This document shows positions 17,484 to 25,966 of a stretch of DNA of 34,898 bases, one piece after another. The DNA lies in contig JASLHQ010000203.1 of NCBI GenBank assembly GCA_030152265.1, positions 1 to 34,898 on the forward strand. Reading direction: 5' to 3'. A program made the translations under genes and the position numbers. Position 1 is the first letter of the stretch. Each line of letters starts with the position of its first letter. The DNA is from Savagea sp. GTDB lineage: Bacteria; Bacillota; Bacilli; Bacillales_A; Planococcaceae. The notes under the pieces are model-generated. The model did no database searches, was not told where the DNA came from, and worked only from the letters and a program-made list of their open reading frames with translations.

Positions 17484-17485
17484 CG

Positions 17486-17524
17486 AAAAGGAGTTTTATG
17501 CATACTGCATAAGCTCCTTTTTTT
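17486..17524 (+). terminator. Hairpin terminator between rbfA and truB
   Basis: AAAAGGAG...TTATGC pairs with GCATAAG...CTCCTTTT around a 5-base loop, with one small bulge, and ends in a run of Ts at 17518-17524. It would reduce but not necessarily stop transcription into truB. Confidence 0.75.
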
Positions 17525-17537
17525 CGAGGTGAAGAAT

Positions 17538-18452
17538 ATGAAGCACGGTATTTTACCTATTTGGAAAGAGCGCGGCATGACTTCGCATGATGTCGTTTTC
17601 AAATTGCGGAAAATATTAAAGATGAAAAAGATTGGCCATACGGGGACACTCGACCCTGAAGTTGAAGGAGTTTTGCCGATCTGTTTAGGAGATGCGACAC
17701 GCATCGCGAGTTTAATTACAGATACAGGGAAAGAATATGTCGCGAAAGTCAAGATTGGATGGTCGACGGAAACGGAAGATCAGACGGGAGACGTCGTTGA
17801 ACGCGATTCATCGTATAAGCAATTGTCACGAGTACAGATTGAAGAAGTGCTAGCTAAATTGACGGGAGAAATCGAACAAACACCCCCGATGTATTCCGCT
17901 GTAAAAGTGAACGGTAAGCGATTATATGAATATGCGCGTGAAGGTCAAGTAATCGAGCGACCGAGCCGTATCGTTCAAATTGATGCTATCGAACTATTAG
18001 ATGATGCGGTACAATTTGAAGGAGAGGCGATTGAGTTTTCCATCCGTGTTTCTTGTGGAAAAGGTACATATATTCGTACTCTCGCTGTTCAAATTGGTGA
18101 GTTGCTCGGATATCCAGCCCACATGTCACAACTCGAACGTACGATGTCAGGGGGATTCCGAGCGGAGCAATGCGTCACTTTACAACAACTTCAGGAAGCA
18201 GTAGATGAAGGAAAAGAAATGAATGCCATTCGTCCTTTAGAGGAAGCGTTATTCGAATTTCCACAAGTACAAATTGAAGAGTCGATGCTCCCGCTCATCG
18301 AAAACGGACAAGTGTTGCAACAGCTTGATCTACTGAAGACACATTCTTATGTCGTCTTGATGAATGAAGGTAAAGCGCTTGCGATTTATATGCAGCATCC
18401 GACGAAAGAAGGGCTCATGAAGCCTTTTAAAATGTTCCCTTTCAATCGATAA
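17538..18452 (+). CDS. truB: tRNA pseudouridine(55) synthase TruB
   Basis: It makes the near-universal pseudouridine 55 in the T loop of tRNAs. The catalytic Asp39 lies in the motif GHTGTLDPEVEGVLPICLG, and the KINase-like GILPIWKERGMTSHD block is at the N terminus. Later motifs include YSAVKVNGKRLYEYAR and SCGKGTYIRTLA. The length of 304 residues is typical. GTG 17529 overlaps the GAGGTGAAG site, so ATG 17538 is preferred. ribF follows 13 bases downstream. Confidence 0.95.
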   Translation: MKHGILPIWKERGMTSHDVVFKLRKILKMKKIGHTGTLDPEVEGVLPICLGDATRIASLITDTGKEYVAKVKIGWSTETEDQTGDVVERDSSYKQLSRVQIEEVLAKLTGEIEQTPPMYSAVKVNGKRLYEYAREGQVIERPSRIVQIDAIELLDDAVQFEGEAIEFSIRVSCGKGTYIRTLAVQIGELLGYPAHMSQLERTMSGGFRAEQCVTLQQLQEAVDEGKEMNAIRPLEEALFEFPQVQIEESMLPLIENGQVLQQLDLLKTHSYVVLMNEGKALAIYMQHPTKEGLMKPFKMFPFNR

Positions 18453-18465
18453 GGAGGAGGAAATG

Positions 18466-19410
18466 ATGGAAATTTTTCATTTGCAGTACCCAGAGCAGAT
18501 GACAGTACCCTCTTTAAAAACATATAGCCTCGCTTTAGGTTTTTTTGATGGAGTACACCACGGGCACGAACGCGTCATTGAAGAAGCGTTACGCGTAGCG
18601 AAAGAAAGAAATTTAACACCGGCAGTGATGACATTTACCCCTCATCCGAAACGGTTATTTCAAAAAGATTGCCCAGAACGTCTTTATTTAACGACGAAAA
18701 AAGAAAAAGAACGTTATTTAAAAAAAATGGGGGTAGAAGCTTTATTTTATGTCGAGTTTGACTGGAATTTAGCGAGTTTACAACCGGATCAATTTATTCA
18801 AAGTTTCATTGAAAACTTGAACGTCAAACATGTCGTCGCAGGATTTGATTTCACGTTCGGCGTGAAAGGTTCAGGTACGATGACGACGATGGAACAATTG
18901 AGCGCTGGTCGTTATACGACGACAACGGTAGAAGAAGTAGCAATCGATGGGGAAACAGTATCTTCTACATATATTCGTCACGCCTTACAATCTGGCGAAA
19001 TTGATCAAGCGAATCGTTTTCTCGGTCGATATTACGAAACGGATGGCATCGTCGTCGATGGGGAAAAACGTGGCCGCCAACTCGGTTTCCCGACGGCGAA
19101 TATCGAAGTGCATCCAGAGTTAATGCTTCCATTAAAAGGAGTATACGCTGTCTACTTCACAGTGCGAGGAAAACGTTATAAAGGTGTCTGTAATGTCGGA
19201 ACCGTTCCGACATTTAACGACGGAAATACGTACACTGTTGAAGTGCACATTTTAAATTTTGATGAAATGATTTACGGTGAAGAAGTGACCGTCGAATGGG
19301 TCGCGCGCATTCGAGATGAACAAAAGTTTGACGGAATCGATGCGCTCATCGCCCAAATTCAAGCGGATAAAGAAAGTGCGGATGAAATATTAGATGAAGT
19401 GCTTGCTTAA
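18466..19410 (+). CDS. ribF: Bifunctional riboflavin kinase / FAD synthetase
   Basis: It phosphorylates riboflavin to FMN and adenylates FMN to FAD. The N-terminal nucleotidyltransferase domain shows ALGFFDGVHHGHERVI and TFTPHP. The C-terminal kinase domain shows RGRQLGFPTANI and YKGVCNVGTVPTF. It has 314 residues, normal length. ATG 18463 and ATG 18466 are both possible after AAGGAGGAGG (18451-18460); the second gives the usual short N terminus (MEIFHLQYP). The -35 box of the rpsO promoter overlaps its last codons. Confidence 0.95.
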   Translation: MEIFHLQYPEQMTVPSLKTYSLALGFFDGVHHGHERVIEEALRVAKERNLTPAVMTFTPHPKRLFQKDCPERLYLTTKKEKERYLKKMGVEALFYVEFDWNLASLQPDQFIQSFIENLNVKHVVAGFDFTFGVKGSGTMTTMEQLSAGRYTTTTVEEVAIDGETVSSTYIRHALQSGEIDQANRFLGRYYETDGIVVDGEKRGRQLGFPTANIEVHPELMLPLKGVYAVYFTVRGKRYKGVCNVGTVPTFNDGNTYTVEVHILNFDEMIYGEEVTVEWVARIRDEQKFDGIDALIAQIQADKESADEILDEVLA

Positions 19411-19431
19411 ATGATGGGAAGATGGTAATAT
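19403..19431 (+). promoter_or_regulatory. SigA promoter of rpsO
   Basis: TTGCTT (19403-19408), 17-base spacer, TAATAT (19426-19431) with TGG directly upstream (extended -10). The -35 overlaps the ribF stop codon. The predicted start near 19438 leaves an 85-base leader. Confidence 0.65.
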
Positions 19432-19439
19432 ACTTGAGT

Positions 19440-19522
19440 GTAACAAGAACCTTTCCTTGGCAATACGCATCACCAACGTTTGCTCGGGATATGGGGATAT
19501 TTTAATTTAGGAGGTGACTAGG
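19440..19522 (+). promoter_or_regulatory. rpsO mRNA leader, possible S15 autoregulatory element
   Basis: The leader contains a hairpin GCAA-T-ACG (19461-19468) / CGT-TTGC (around 19478-19484). It is flanked by a pyrimidine-rich CCTTTCCTTG and a G-rich CTCGGGATATGGGG that could pair into a pseudoknot reaching the ribosome site GGAGGTGA (19510-19517). S15 represses its own mRNA in several bacteria, including Bacillaceae. The structure here was drawn by eye. Confidence 0.4.
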
Positions 19523-19792
19523 ATGGCTATGACTACAGAGCGTAAAGCTGAAATTATCAACGAGTTCAAAACTCACGATAACGATACAGGATCTGCAGAA
19601 GTGCAGATTGCTATCCTTACTGAAGAGATCAACAACTTAAACGATCACTTACGTACGCATAAGAAAGACCACCACTCACGTCGTGGACTTTACAAAATGA
19701 TCGGTACACGTCGTCGTCTATTACGTTATTTACGTGATACGAACGTACAAGCTTACCGTGATCTTATCGCTAAACTCGGCTTACGTCGATAA
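19523..19792 (+). CDS. rpsO: Small ribosomal subunit protein uS15
   Basis: S15 is a primary 16S rRNA binder in 30S assembly. The 89-residue product has the family blocks DTGSAEVQIAILTEEI, HKKDHHSRRGL and RRRLLRYLRD. An in-frame GTG at 19514 lies inside the AGGAGGTGA ribosome site, so the ATG at 19523 is the start. It has its own promoter and a strong terminator (19832-19861), as expected for a separately controlled ribosomal protein gene. Confidence 0.97.
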   Translation: MAMTTERKAEIINEFKTHDNDTGSAEVQIAILTEEINNLNDHLRTHKKDHHSRRGLYKMIGTRRRLLRYLRDTNVQAYRDLIAKLGLRR

Positions 19793-19831
19793 TCGAAGTG
19801 ATAAAATACGAAGCATTACATGCTTACAACT

Positions 19832-19868
19832 TGTAGACAAAGTGACCTCACTTTGTCTACATTTGTTT
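19832..19868 (+). terminator. Rho-independent terminator after rpsO
   Basis: TGTAGACAAAGTGA (19832-19845) and TCACTTTGTCTACA (19848-19861) are perfect inverted copies around a tiny loop, followed by TTTGTTTT. Confidence 0.9.
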
Positions 19869-19882
19869 TAAGCACATTTAAC

Positions 19883-19912
19883 TTCGCAATATATGATGAA
19901 ATTTGATACACT
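19883..19912 (+). promoter_or_regulatory. Probable promoter of pnp
   Basis: TTCGCA (19883-19888), 18-base spacer, TACACT (19907-19912) preceded by TGA (extended -10). It lies after the rpsO terminator and about 50 bases before pnp. Another -10-like TATGAT at 19892-19897 has no matching -35. Confidence 0.5.
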
Positions 19913-19965
19913 AAGAGATAGTGATATTTTACATATACGGATCTACACAAATGAGAGGGGTCTTA

Positions 19966-22083
19966 ATGAATATGGGACAAGAAAAACAGACGTTTCAAAT
20001 GGAATGGGCAGGTCGTCCACTCATCGTTGAAACGAATCAATTAGCAAAACAAGCAAATGGTGCGGTCCTCGTACGCTACGGTGACACGACGATTTTATCG
20101 ACAGCGACAGCATCGAAAGAACCGAAAGCACTCGACTTTTTCCCACTGACAGTGAACTATGAAGAACGTTTATACGCAGCGGGTAAAATTCCAGGGGGCT
20201 TTATTAAGCGTGAAGGACGCCCATCAGAGAAAGCAGTATTGACGAGCCGTTTAATCGACCGTCCGATTCGCCCACTCTTCCCAGACGGCTTCCGTAACGA
20301 CGTACAAGTCATTTCGCTCGTATTGAGCGTTGACCAAGAAGCATCATCTGAAATGGCAGCGATGCTCGGTTCATCTTTAGCTCTTTCTGTATCGGACATT
20401 CCGTTTGACGGACCGATCGCAGGCGTTCAAATCGGTCGCATTGACGGTGAGTTCATTGTCAACCCGACACCAGAACAATTAGAGCAAAGTGATCTCGACC
20501 TCGTCGTAGCTGGAACGAAAGATGCGATCAACATGGTTGAAGCAGGTGCGAAAGAAGTCGAAGAGCAAATCGTTTTAGAAGCGATTTTATTCGGTCATGA
20601 ACAAATTAAACAACTTATCGAATTCCAAGAGCAAATCGTCGCGGCAGTCGGCAAAGAAAAAACAGAAATTCAATTGTTTGAATTAGATGAGGCATTGTAT
20701 GAAGAAATCGAAAAAGAAATCGGTGCTGAACTCGTTCAAGCGATTCAAACAGAAGAAAAATTAGCACGTGAACAAAACATTCAAGACGTGAAAACAGCGA
20801 TCATCGAAAAGTATGAAGCTGAAGAAGCAGACGAAGATACGATGAAACAAGTGAAGGCGATTTTAGAAGATATGGTGAAAGAAGAAGTACGTCGCCTCAT
20901 TACAGAAGATAAAGTACGTCCAGATGGCCGCGCATTAGACGAAATTCGTCCGTTATCTTCACAAGTCGGTATTCTTCCACGCACGCACGGTTCCGGATTG
21001 TTCACACGTGGACAAACACAAGTGCTTAGCGTTTGTACATTAGGAGCGCTCGGTGAAGTACAAATCATTGACGGACTCGGTTTAGAAGAATCAAAACGAT
21101 TCATGCACCATTACAACTTCCCGAACTTCTCAGTAGGGGAAACAGGCCCAATTCGTGGACCAGGTCGTCGTGAAATCGGTCACGGTGCACTCGGAGAACG
21201 CGCATTAGAAGCGGTCATTCCTGATGAAGAAACATTCCCATACACGATGCGTCTTGTAGCGGAAGTACTCGAATCGAACGGTTCATCTTCACAAGCATCA
21301 ATCTGTGCGTCAACGATGGCGATGATGGATGCAGGTGTACCACTTAAAGCACCAGTTGCGGGAATCGCGATGGGACTCGTCAAAACAGGAGACAACTACT
21401 CGATCCTCTCTGACATTCAAGGAATGGAAGACTTCTTAGGCGACATGGACTTCAAAGTAGCGGGAACAGCAAAAGGGATTACAGCATTACAAATGGACAT
21501 TAAAATTGACGGACTTGCAGGAGAGATTTTAGAAGAATCGCTCGCACAAGCGAAAAAAGGTCGTCTCCACATTTTAGAACATATGCTTGAAACGATCGAC
21601 ACACCACGTGAAGAATTATCAACATATGCACCTAAAATCGTTCGCATTCAAATTAATCCAGACAAAATCCGTGATGTCATTGGACCTGGCGGTAAAGTGA
21701 TCAACAAAATTATCGATGAAACGAATGTTAAAATCGATACAGAACAAGACGGTACCATTTACATTTCTTCACCAGATTCAGAAATGAACGCACGTGCACA
21801 AGAAATGATTGAAAACATCGTCCGTGAAGCAAAAGTTGGCGAATACTATATGGGTAAAGTGAAACGCATTGAAAAATTCGGTGCTTTCCTCGAAATCTTC
21901 CCAGGGAAAGACGGCTTACTTCACATTTCAGAAATTCAAGAAAAACGTACGAACAAAGTAGAAGACGTTTTAAAATTAGATGATGAATTACTCGTAAAAG
22001 TCATCGAAATCGATCGTCAAGGTCGCGTCAACTTATCACGTAAACAAGTCGTGAAAGAACAAGAAGCGAAAAAAGACGAATAA
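19966..22083 (+). CDS. pnp: Polyribonucleotide nucleotidyltransferase (PNPase)
   Basis: This 3'-5' phosphorolytic exoribonuclease works in mRNA decay. Two RNase PH domains are present: the N-terminal one with YEERLYAAGKIPGGFIKREG, the second with LPRTHGSGLFTRGQTQ and RREIGHGALGERAL. They are joined by an all-helical segment and followed by KH (NPDKIRDVIGPGGKVINKII) and S1 (GKVKRIEKFGAFLEI) domains. It has 705 residues, as in B. subtilis. ATG 19966 follows GAGAGGGG with 5-base spacing; ATG 19972 is an alternative. The longer in-frame start at 19921 lacks a ribosome site. Confidence 0.96.
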   Translation: MNMGQEKQTFQMEWAGRPLIVETNQLAKQANGAVLVRYGDTTILSTATASKEPKALDFFPLTVNYEERLYAAGKIPGGFIKREGRPSEKAVLTSRLIDRPIRPLFPDGFRNDVQVISLVLSVDQEASSEMAAMLGSSLALSVSDIPFDGPIAGVQIGRIDGEFIVNPTPEQLEQSDLDLVVAGTKDAINMVEAGAKEVEEQIVLEAILFGHEQIKQLIEFQEQIVAAVGKEKTEIQLFELDEALYEEIEKEIGAELVQAIQTEEKLAREQNIQDVKTAIIEKYEAEEADEDTMKQVKAILEDMVKEEVRRLITEDKVRPDGRALDEIRPLSSQVGILPRTHGSGLFTRGQTQVLSVCTLGALGEVQIIDGLGLEESKRFMHHYNFPNFSVGETGPIRGPGRREIGHGALGERALEAVIPDEETFPYTMRLVAEVLESNGSSSQASICASTMAMMDAGVPLKAPVAGIAMGLVKTGDNYSILSDIQGMEDFLGDMDFKVAGTAKGITALQMDIKIDGLAGEILEESLAQAKKGRLHILEHMLETIDTPREELSTYAPKIVRIQINPDKIRDVIGPGGKVINKIIDETNVKIDTEQDGTIYISSPDSEMNARAQEMIENIVREAKVGEYYMGKVKRIEKFGAFLEIFPGKDGLLHISEIQEKRTNKVEDVLKLDDELLVKVIEIDRQGRVNLSRKQVVKEQEAKKDE

Positions 22084-22145
22084 AAAACAGTTCTTTATTT
22101 AATAACGTTGATGAAAAATAGTAGTCGACATAGATGAAGACGGAG

Positions 22146-22187
22146 AGGAAACCTAACATTAGAAAATCAATGTTAGGTTTCCTTTTT
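22146..22187 (+). terminator. Rho-independent terminator of pnp
   Basis: AGGAAACCTAACATT (22146-22160) and AATGTTAGGTTTCCT (22169-22183) form a perfect 15-bp stem with an 8-base loop and a T tail. The 60 bases between the pnp stop and the hairpin show nothing else. Confidence 0.9.
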
Positions 22188-22240
22188 CTATTGTTCATAA
22201 ACTCGTTATAGAAAATAAAATGTAAAAGAGATTGGAATAG

Positions 22241-22285
22241 AAAACGCATGAAATCAAGATTATAACTCTTGATTTCATGCGTTTT
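22241..22285. terminator. Cassette hairpin 1, terminator of the minus-strand gene at 22353
   Basis: A perfect 19-bp inverted repeat: AAAACGCATGAAATCAAGA (22241-22259) and its complement at 22267-22285, with a 7-base loop. A/T runs at both ends allow termination in either direction. The same core AAACGCATGAAATCAA recurs in the hairpin at 25967-26009, below the paralogous gene. pnp already has its own terminator upstream, so this one belongs mainly to the minus-strand gene. Confidence 0.8.
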
Positions 22286-22352
22286 TGAAGTTTTAGAGAT
22301 TTTATTTTAGTTTTTTACCTTTGCGTAATCGAGAGTAGAGACGTCACTCACA

Positions 22353-23714
22353 TTACCAACCTACAATACCTTCACTATTCCAATAGTTAAAGAAGTAGTT
22401 ACCTTTTTCAGAAAGTAAAATGAGTTCGTGCTCCAAAGATCCAACCTCTGATTCTTTAACCGCGAAGACAGCGAGTGGAATTAAATCATCTTGATCTCCA
22501 TGAACGGGAACACGTGCATTTTTTACGATTTTAGTAATCGTGTACGTCGTTGAAGTGTCTGTTACGTTTTGGACTTCTGTTTGTTCTAAGTCTTTAAAAT
22601 TCTTTTGATAATAGTCGACGTTAACTTTTGAACCTACGCGTAAAGGAAAGGGTACCGTCATAGTAGAGTGTGTATCATAACTCGTCTGATAATCCATCAT
22701 ACCGTCTGTATAAAATTGATATCCTTTCGCTTTTTGAATGAGTGTCACGTCATTTTTTTCATATTGTATTTCGAACGTTCCGTCATACTCGACGAGATCG
22801 TACGATGGTTCAGATCTTTTAAATTGAGCCCGCCATTTATTCGGTCCGATTTGAACCATCTTGCGTGGAACATTGAGCGTAGACCGTGTTAAATAGTTCG
22901 TTTCAAAGTCTCCTTTATAATGTTTGAACAGTGCATCAGGAGATGCAATTTCTGAAACTGTTTCAGCAGGAGGAATCGGTTTAGTTGAGAATAGAGCCCG
23001 GTTTGTAAAGTATTGTTTGCCATCAGAATCTCGGACATAAATATAATCTGAGTTAGGTACCGTAAACAATTGTGTATACGGTTTTAAATTTAAATGATTT
23101 CCAGTCCCATACGTTCCTGAGTTTGGATAGGTTTCTTTTGCGTACAATAGTGTATTGCCAAATGACGGGAATTTCGTAACGTCTTTCAGCGGAATGAAAT
23201 GTTTTGCGTGTACTTGAATATATCCATCTCGAGGAACTGAAATCGGTCGATCAATTTGCAAAAACGCAAAATTTAAGTTTTTTGACGCTTTATGCTTGTT
23301 CGGATGCTGATCGTAAGAATATGTTCCTTTTGGATTTGAAATATAAAAAGAATCACCTGGTCGAATGGTAGTTCCGTTTAACTGTTGATAAATAGAGTCG
23401 GGAAGTTCTTTATATACGACTAAATCAGTGAGTTGCACTCGATATCCGTTACTCATCCACAAATAACGGACACCATCTTTTGGAAACTCTTGATTGTATA
23501 CCCGTAAAAATGCATTGCGCTTTACAATCATAGAAGAGAGACGTCCGTCTTTTTCTCGTTTGTACACTTTTAAATCTTTTGTAAATGTCATTTTTCCAAG
23601 TTGACCTGGAACGACATCTGCTCCGTCCCATTGAATTGATTTAGCATTAGCACTAGTTATACTTTGTGGAATTAGTAATAAAATAGCGATGCCGATTAAT
23701 AATAATTTTCTCAT
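22353..23714 (-). CDS. Secreted protein of unknown function, paralogue A
   Basis: I do not recognise a named function. The 453-residue product starts with a classical signal peptide (charged RK, hydrophobic core at 4-15, cleavage likely after ANA at 24) and has no LPXTG, lipobox or C-terminal membrane anchor. Mature residues about 25-120 (WDGADVVPGQLGKMTF, SNGYRVQLTDLVVYKELP) recall small SH3-like repeats in Bacillales surface proteins; this is from memory. The rest is predicted beta-rich. The 493-residue product at 26058-27539 is a full-length paralogue (e.g. KGDF, and VPFPLRVGS versus VPSPLKVGS). The start follows AAAGGAG on the minus strand. It converges on pnp and diverges from asd, and is visibly more AT-rich than neighbours. 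Confidence 0.85.
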   Translation of the reverse strand: MRKLLLIGIAILLLIPQSITSANAKSIQWDGADVVPGQLGKMTFTKDLKVYKREKDGRLSSMIVKRNAFLRVYNQEFPKDGVRYLWMSNGYRVQLTDLVVYKELPDSIYQQLNGTTIRPGDSFYISNPKGTYSYDQHPNKHKASKNLNFAFLQIDRPISVPRDGYIQVHAKHFIPLKDVTKFPSFGNTLLYAKETYPNSGTYGTGNHLNLKPYTQLFTVPNSDYIYVRDSDGKQYFTNRALFSTKPIPPAETVSEIASPDALFKHYKGDFETNYLTRSTLNVPRKMVQIGPNKWRAQFKRSEPSYDLVEYDGTFEIQYEKNDVTLIQKAKGYQFYTDGMMDYQTSYDTHSTMTVPFPLRVGSKVNVDYYQKNFKDLEQTEVQNVTDTSTTYTITKIVKNARVPVHGDQDDLIPLAVFAVKESEVGSLEHELILLSEKGNYFFNYWNSEGIVGW

Positions 23715-23761
23715 TCATTTTCTCCTTTTGTAAAATATTGTGTATAGAGCTTAGTTTAATC

Positions 23762-23792
23762 GGAATTACAATAGAAAGAAAGTGAATTGAAA
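23762..23792 (-). promoter_or_regulatory. Conserved upstream block of paralogue A
   Basis: About 50-80 bases upstream of the start, this stretch resembles 27580-27612 upstream of paralogue B. In plus orientation the shared pattern is GGAA.TA.TATAGAAAG.AAAG.GA.TT.GAAA, with small gaps. No convincing SigA -35/-10 pair is seen in both copies, so it may be a regulator site or an alternative promoter. Confidence 0.4.
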
Positions 23793-23883
23793 TAAGTTTC
23801 TAAAATATTAACCGAAAGAATATTTAGTTAATTTATAAATATTCATAAATATATAAAAATATAGACAAAAATACAAGGAGGTA

Positions 23884-23912
23884 TTCACAAAGTTCAGAAA
23901 AGCTGATATAAT
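23884..23912 (+). promoter_or_regulatory. Strong SigA promoter of asd-dapA
   Basis: TTCACA (23884-23889), 17-base spacer and a perfect TATAAT (23907-23912) with TGA just upstream (extended -10). An A/T-rich stretch (about 23800-23870) lies upstream and could act as an UP element. The predicted leader is about 80 bases, too short for the usual lysine riboswitch. Confidence 0.75.
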
Positions 23913-23998
23913 TCGAACAATGACAGTTTAATCAAGTAAAGGATTAAAGAGTGTCATGAGTATTTATAATATGGACATTGACAAAGGAGAGAACGAAA

Positions 23999-25036
23999 AT
24001 GAGACAAATGAATGTTGCAGTTGTTGGAGCGACAGGCGCTGTAGGTACGATGATTATTGAAAAATTGATTGAACGAAAGTTTCCGGTAAATAAATTGAAG
24101 TTGCTCGCATCTAAACGTTCAGCTGGCTCAACGATTACGATTGGAAATGAAACGTACACTGTTGAAGAGACGACAGATCAAGCGTTTGAAAATATAGATA
24201 TTGCATTTTTCAGTGCGGGCGGCTCAATTACAGAACGCTTTTCACAGGCGGCAATCGATGCAGGAGCACTCGTTATTGACAACACTAGTGCATTCCGTAT
24301 GACGGAAGGAGTTCCTCTCGTCGTACCAGAAGTAAACCCAGAAAAAATTCGTGAACATAAAGGGCTCATCGCGAACCCTAACTGTTCAACGATTCAAATG
24401 GTCGCAGCATTAAAAGGCGTAAAAGACCAATTCGGATTGAACCGTTTAATCGTTTCGACGTATCAAGCGGTATCGGGTGCAGGTGCGGATGCTATTAATG
24501 AGTTAGAACAGCAGAGCAAAAACTTCGCTAACCGTGCGGAGAACGAAGCGAATATTTTACCATCAGGTGGCGACAAAAAGCATTATCCGATCGCTTATAA
24601 CGTATTGCCACAAATCGACGTATTCGGCGATGATGGTTACACATTAGAAGAATTAAAAATGATGAACGAAACGCAGAAAATTTTCGATGACTATGAGATG
24701 GAAGTAGCAGCAACATGCGTGCGCTTACCTGTCGTAACAGGTCACTCAGAGTCAGTATACATCGAATTAGACCGCGACGACGTGACAGTCGCTGAGCTAC
24801 AAGAAGCGATTCAATCAGTTCCAGGCGTCGTCTTACAAGATGACCCAGCGACACAAACGTATCCAATGCCATTGTTCGCAGAAGGCAAAGACGAAGTATT
24901 CGTCGGACGCGTACGTAAAGACCGCGATAAGAAAAACGGATTCCACTTATGGATCGTGTCAGATAACCTCGTTAAAGGTGCGGCACTGAACTCTGTACAA
25001 ATCGCTGAGACGTATTTAAGCCAAATCGAACAATAA
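23999..25036 (+). CDS. asd: Aspartate-semialdehyde dehydrogenase
   Basis: It reduces aspartyl phosphate to aspartate semialdehyde with NADPH, the second step toward lysine/diaminopimelate, threonine and methionine. The N-terminal NADP loop VVGATGAVG, the catalytic Cys129 in NPNCSTIQMV and the active-site His in VTGHSESVYIE are present. ATG 23999 follows AAAGGAGA and gives 345 residues, matching B. subtilis; the frame is open back to a TTG at 23978 that lies before that site. In Bacillus, spoVFA/B precede asd and dapG follows; neither is here. Confidence 0.96.
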   Translation: MRQMNVAVVGATGAVGTMIIEKLIERKFPVNKLKLLASKRSAGSTITIGNETYTVEETTDQAFENIDIAFFSAGGSITERFSQAAIDAGALVIDNTSAFRMTEGVPLVVPEVNPEKIREHKGLIANPNCSTIQMVAALKGVKDQFGLNRLIVSTYQAVSGAGADAINELEQQSKNFANRAENEANILPSGGDKKHYPIAYNVLPQIDVFGDDGYTLEELKMMNETQKIFDDYEMEVAATCVRLPVVTGHSESVYIELDRDDVTVAELQEAIQSVPGVVLQDDPATQTYPMPLFAEGKDEVFVGRVRKDRDKKNGFHLWIVSDNLVKGAALNSVQIAETYLSQIEQ

Positions 25037-25058
25037 TCATTGGAAAGGATGACGTAAG

Positions 25059-25943
25059 TTGGAATTAGGACGAATTGGAACGGCGATGGTCACGCCATTT
25101 GACGCACAAGGTCAAATTGATGAAGGATTGACTCATCGCCTCGTAGAACATTTAATTACAAATGGAACGGACAGTTTAATCATTAACGGAACGACAGGAG
25201 AATCACCTACTGTTACACGCGAAGAGAAGCTTCAAATGCTCCGTTGGGTGAAAGAGGCTGCAAAGGGTCGTGTACCGATCATTGCGGGTACAGGCTCTTA
25301 CAATACAGCAGAGTCAATCGAGATGACGAAAGAAGTTGAAGAGCTCGGTGTGGACGGTGTCATGCTCGTCGTACCGTATTACAACAAGCCGAATCAGTCA
25401 GCGATGTACCGTCATTTCAGCACGATTGCAGAAGAGACGGACTTACCGATTTTACTGTACAATATTCCAGGCCGTTCAGGCGTCAACATGACAGCTGAAA
25501 CGACGATTGCGCTTTCGAAAGTGTCAAATATTCGCGCAGTGAAAGAAGCGAGTGGCGATATCGAACAAATGGCGATGATCGTAGAAGGCGCTGCAGAAGG
25601 ATTTTCTGTCTACAGCGGGGACGATGGCATGACATTACCGTTGCTATCTGTCGGTGGGAAAGGTGTCATTTCTGTCGCTGCTCACGTGCTAGGAAATGAG
25701 ATGCAAAAAATGATGCAAGCATTTGAACGAGGAGAGTTAGCGACCGCTGCTCAAATGCACCGCCGCTTATTACCAGCGTTCAAAGCATTATTCTCAGAAC
25801 CGAACCCTGTTCCGTTGAAACATGTATTGAACCGTCAAACGATTGAAGTCGGTTCCGTACGTTTACCACTCATTCCGTTAGAAGCGGATCATGCAGCATT
25901 CAATGCTTCTTGGGACCAGTACATGAAGAAAATTCAACAGTAA
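25059..25943 (+). CDS. dapA: 4-hydroxy-tetrahydrodipicolinate synthase
   Basis: It condenses pyruvate with aspartate semialdehyde, entering the diaminopimelate/lysine branch. The Schiff-base Lys162 (AVKEASGD), Tyr134 (LLYNIPGR) and Thr45/46 (NGTTGES) of the active site are all present in a 294-residue TIM barrel. It starts with TTG at 25059 behind GGAAAGGATGA. It lies 22 bases after asd in the same operon, so two consecutive pathway enzymes are made together. The transcript probably ends at the shared hairpin 25967-26009. Confidence 0.96.
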   Translation: MELGRIGTAMVTPFDAQGQIDEGLTHRLVEHLITNGTDSLIINGTTGESPTVTREEKLQMLRWVKEAAKGRVPIIAGTGSYNTAESIEMTKEVEELGVDGVMLVVPYYNKPNQSAMYRHFSTIAEETDLPILLYNIPGRSGVNMTAETTIALSKVSNIRAVKEASGDIEQMAMIVEGAAEGFSVYSGDDGMTLPLLSVGGKGVISVAAHVLGNEMQKMMQAFERGELATAAQMHRRLLPAFKALFSEPNPVPLKHVLNRQTIEVGSVRLPLIPLEADHAAFNASWDQYMKKIQQ

Positions 25944-25966
25944 TAAAGAAGTGTAAAAATAAGAAT

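Noticed and set aside
22028..22249. 73-codon hydrophobic minus-strand frame over the pnp end
   Set aside because: It runs through the pnp terminator hairpin and has no convincing ribosome site; the hydrophobic look comes from AT-rich DNA.
23875..23881. AAGGAGG upstream of asd
   Set aside because: A perfect ribosome-site sequence, but no start codon with an open frame follows, and it overlaps the asd promoter -35 region.
23913..23998. Possible lysine riboswitch before asd-dapA
   Set aside because: The predicted leader is about 80 bases, much shorter than the lysine element, and none of its long paired arms can be traced.
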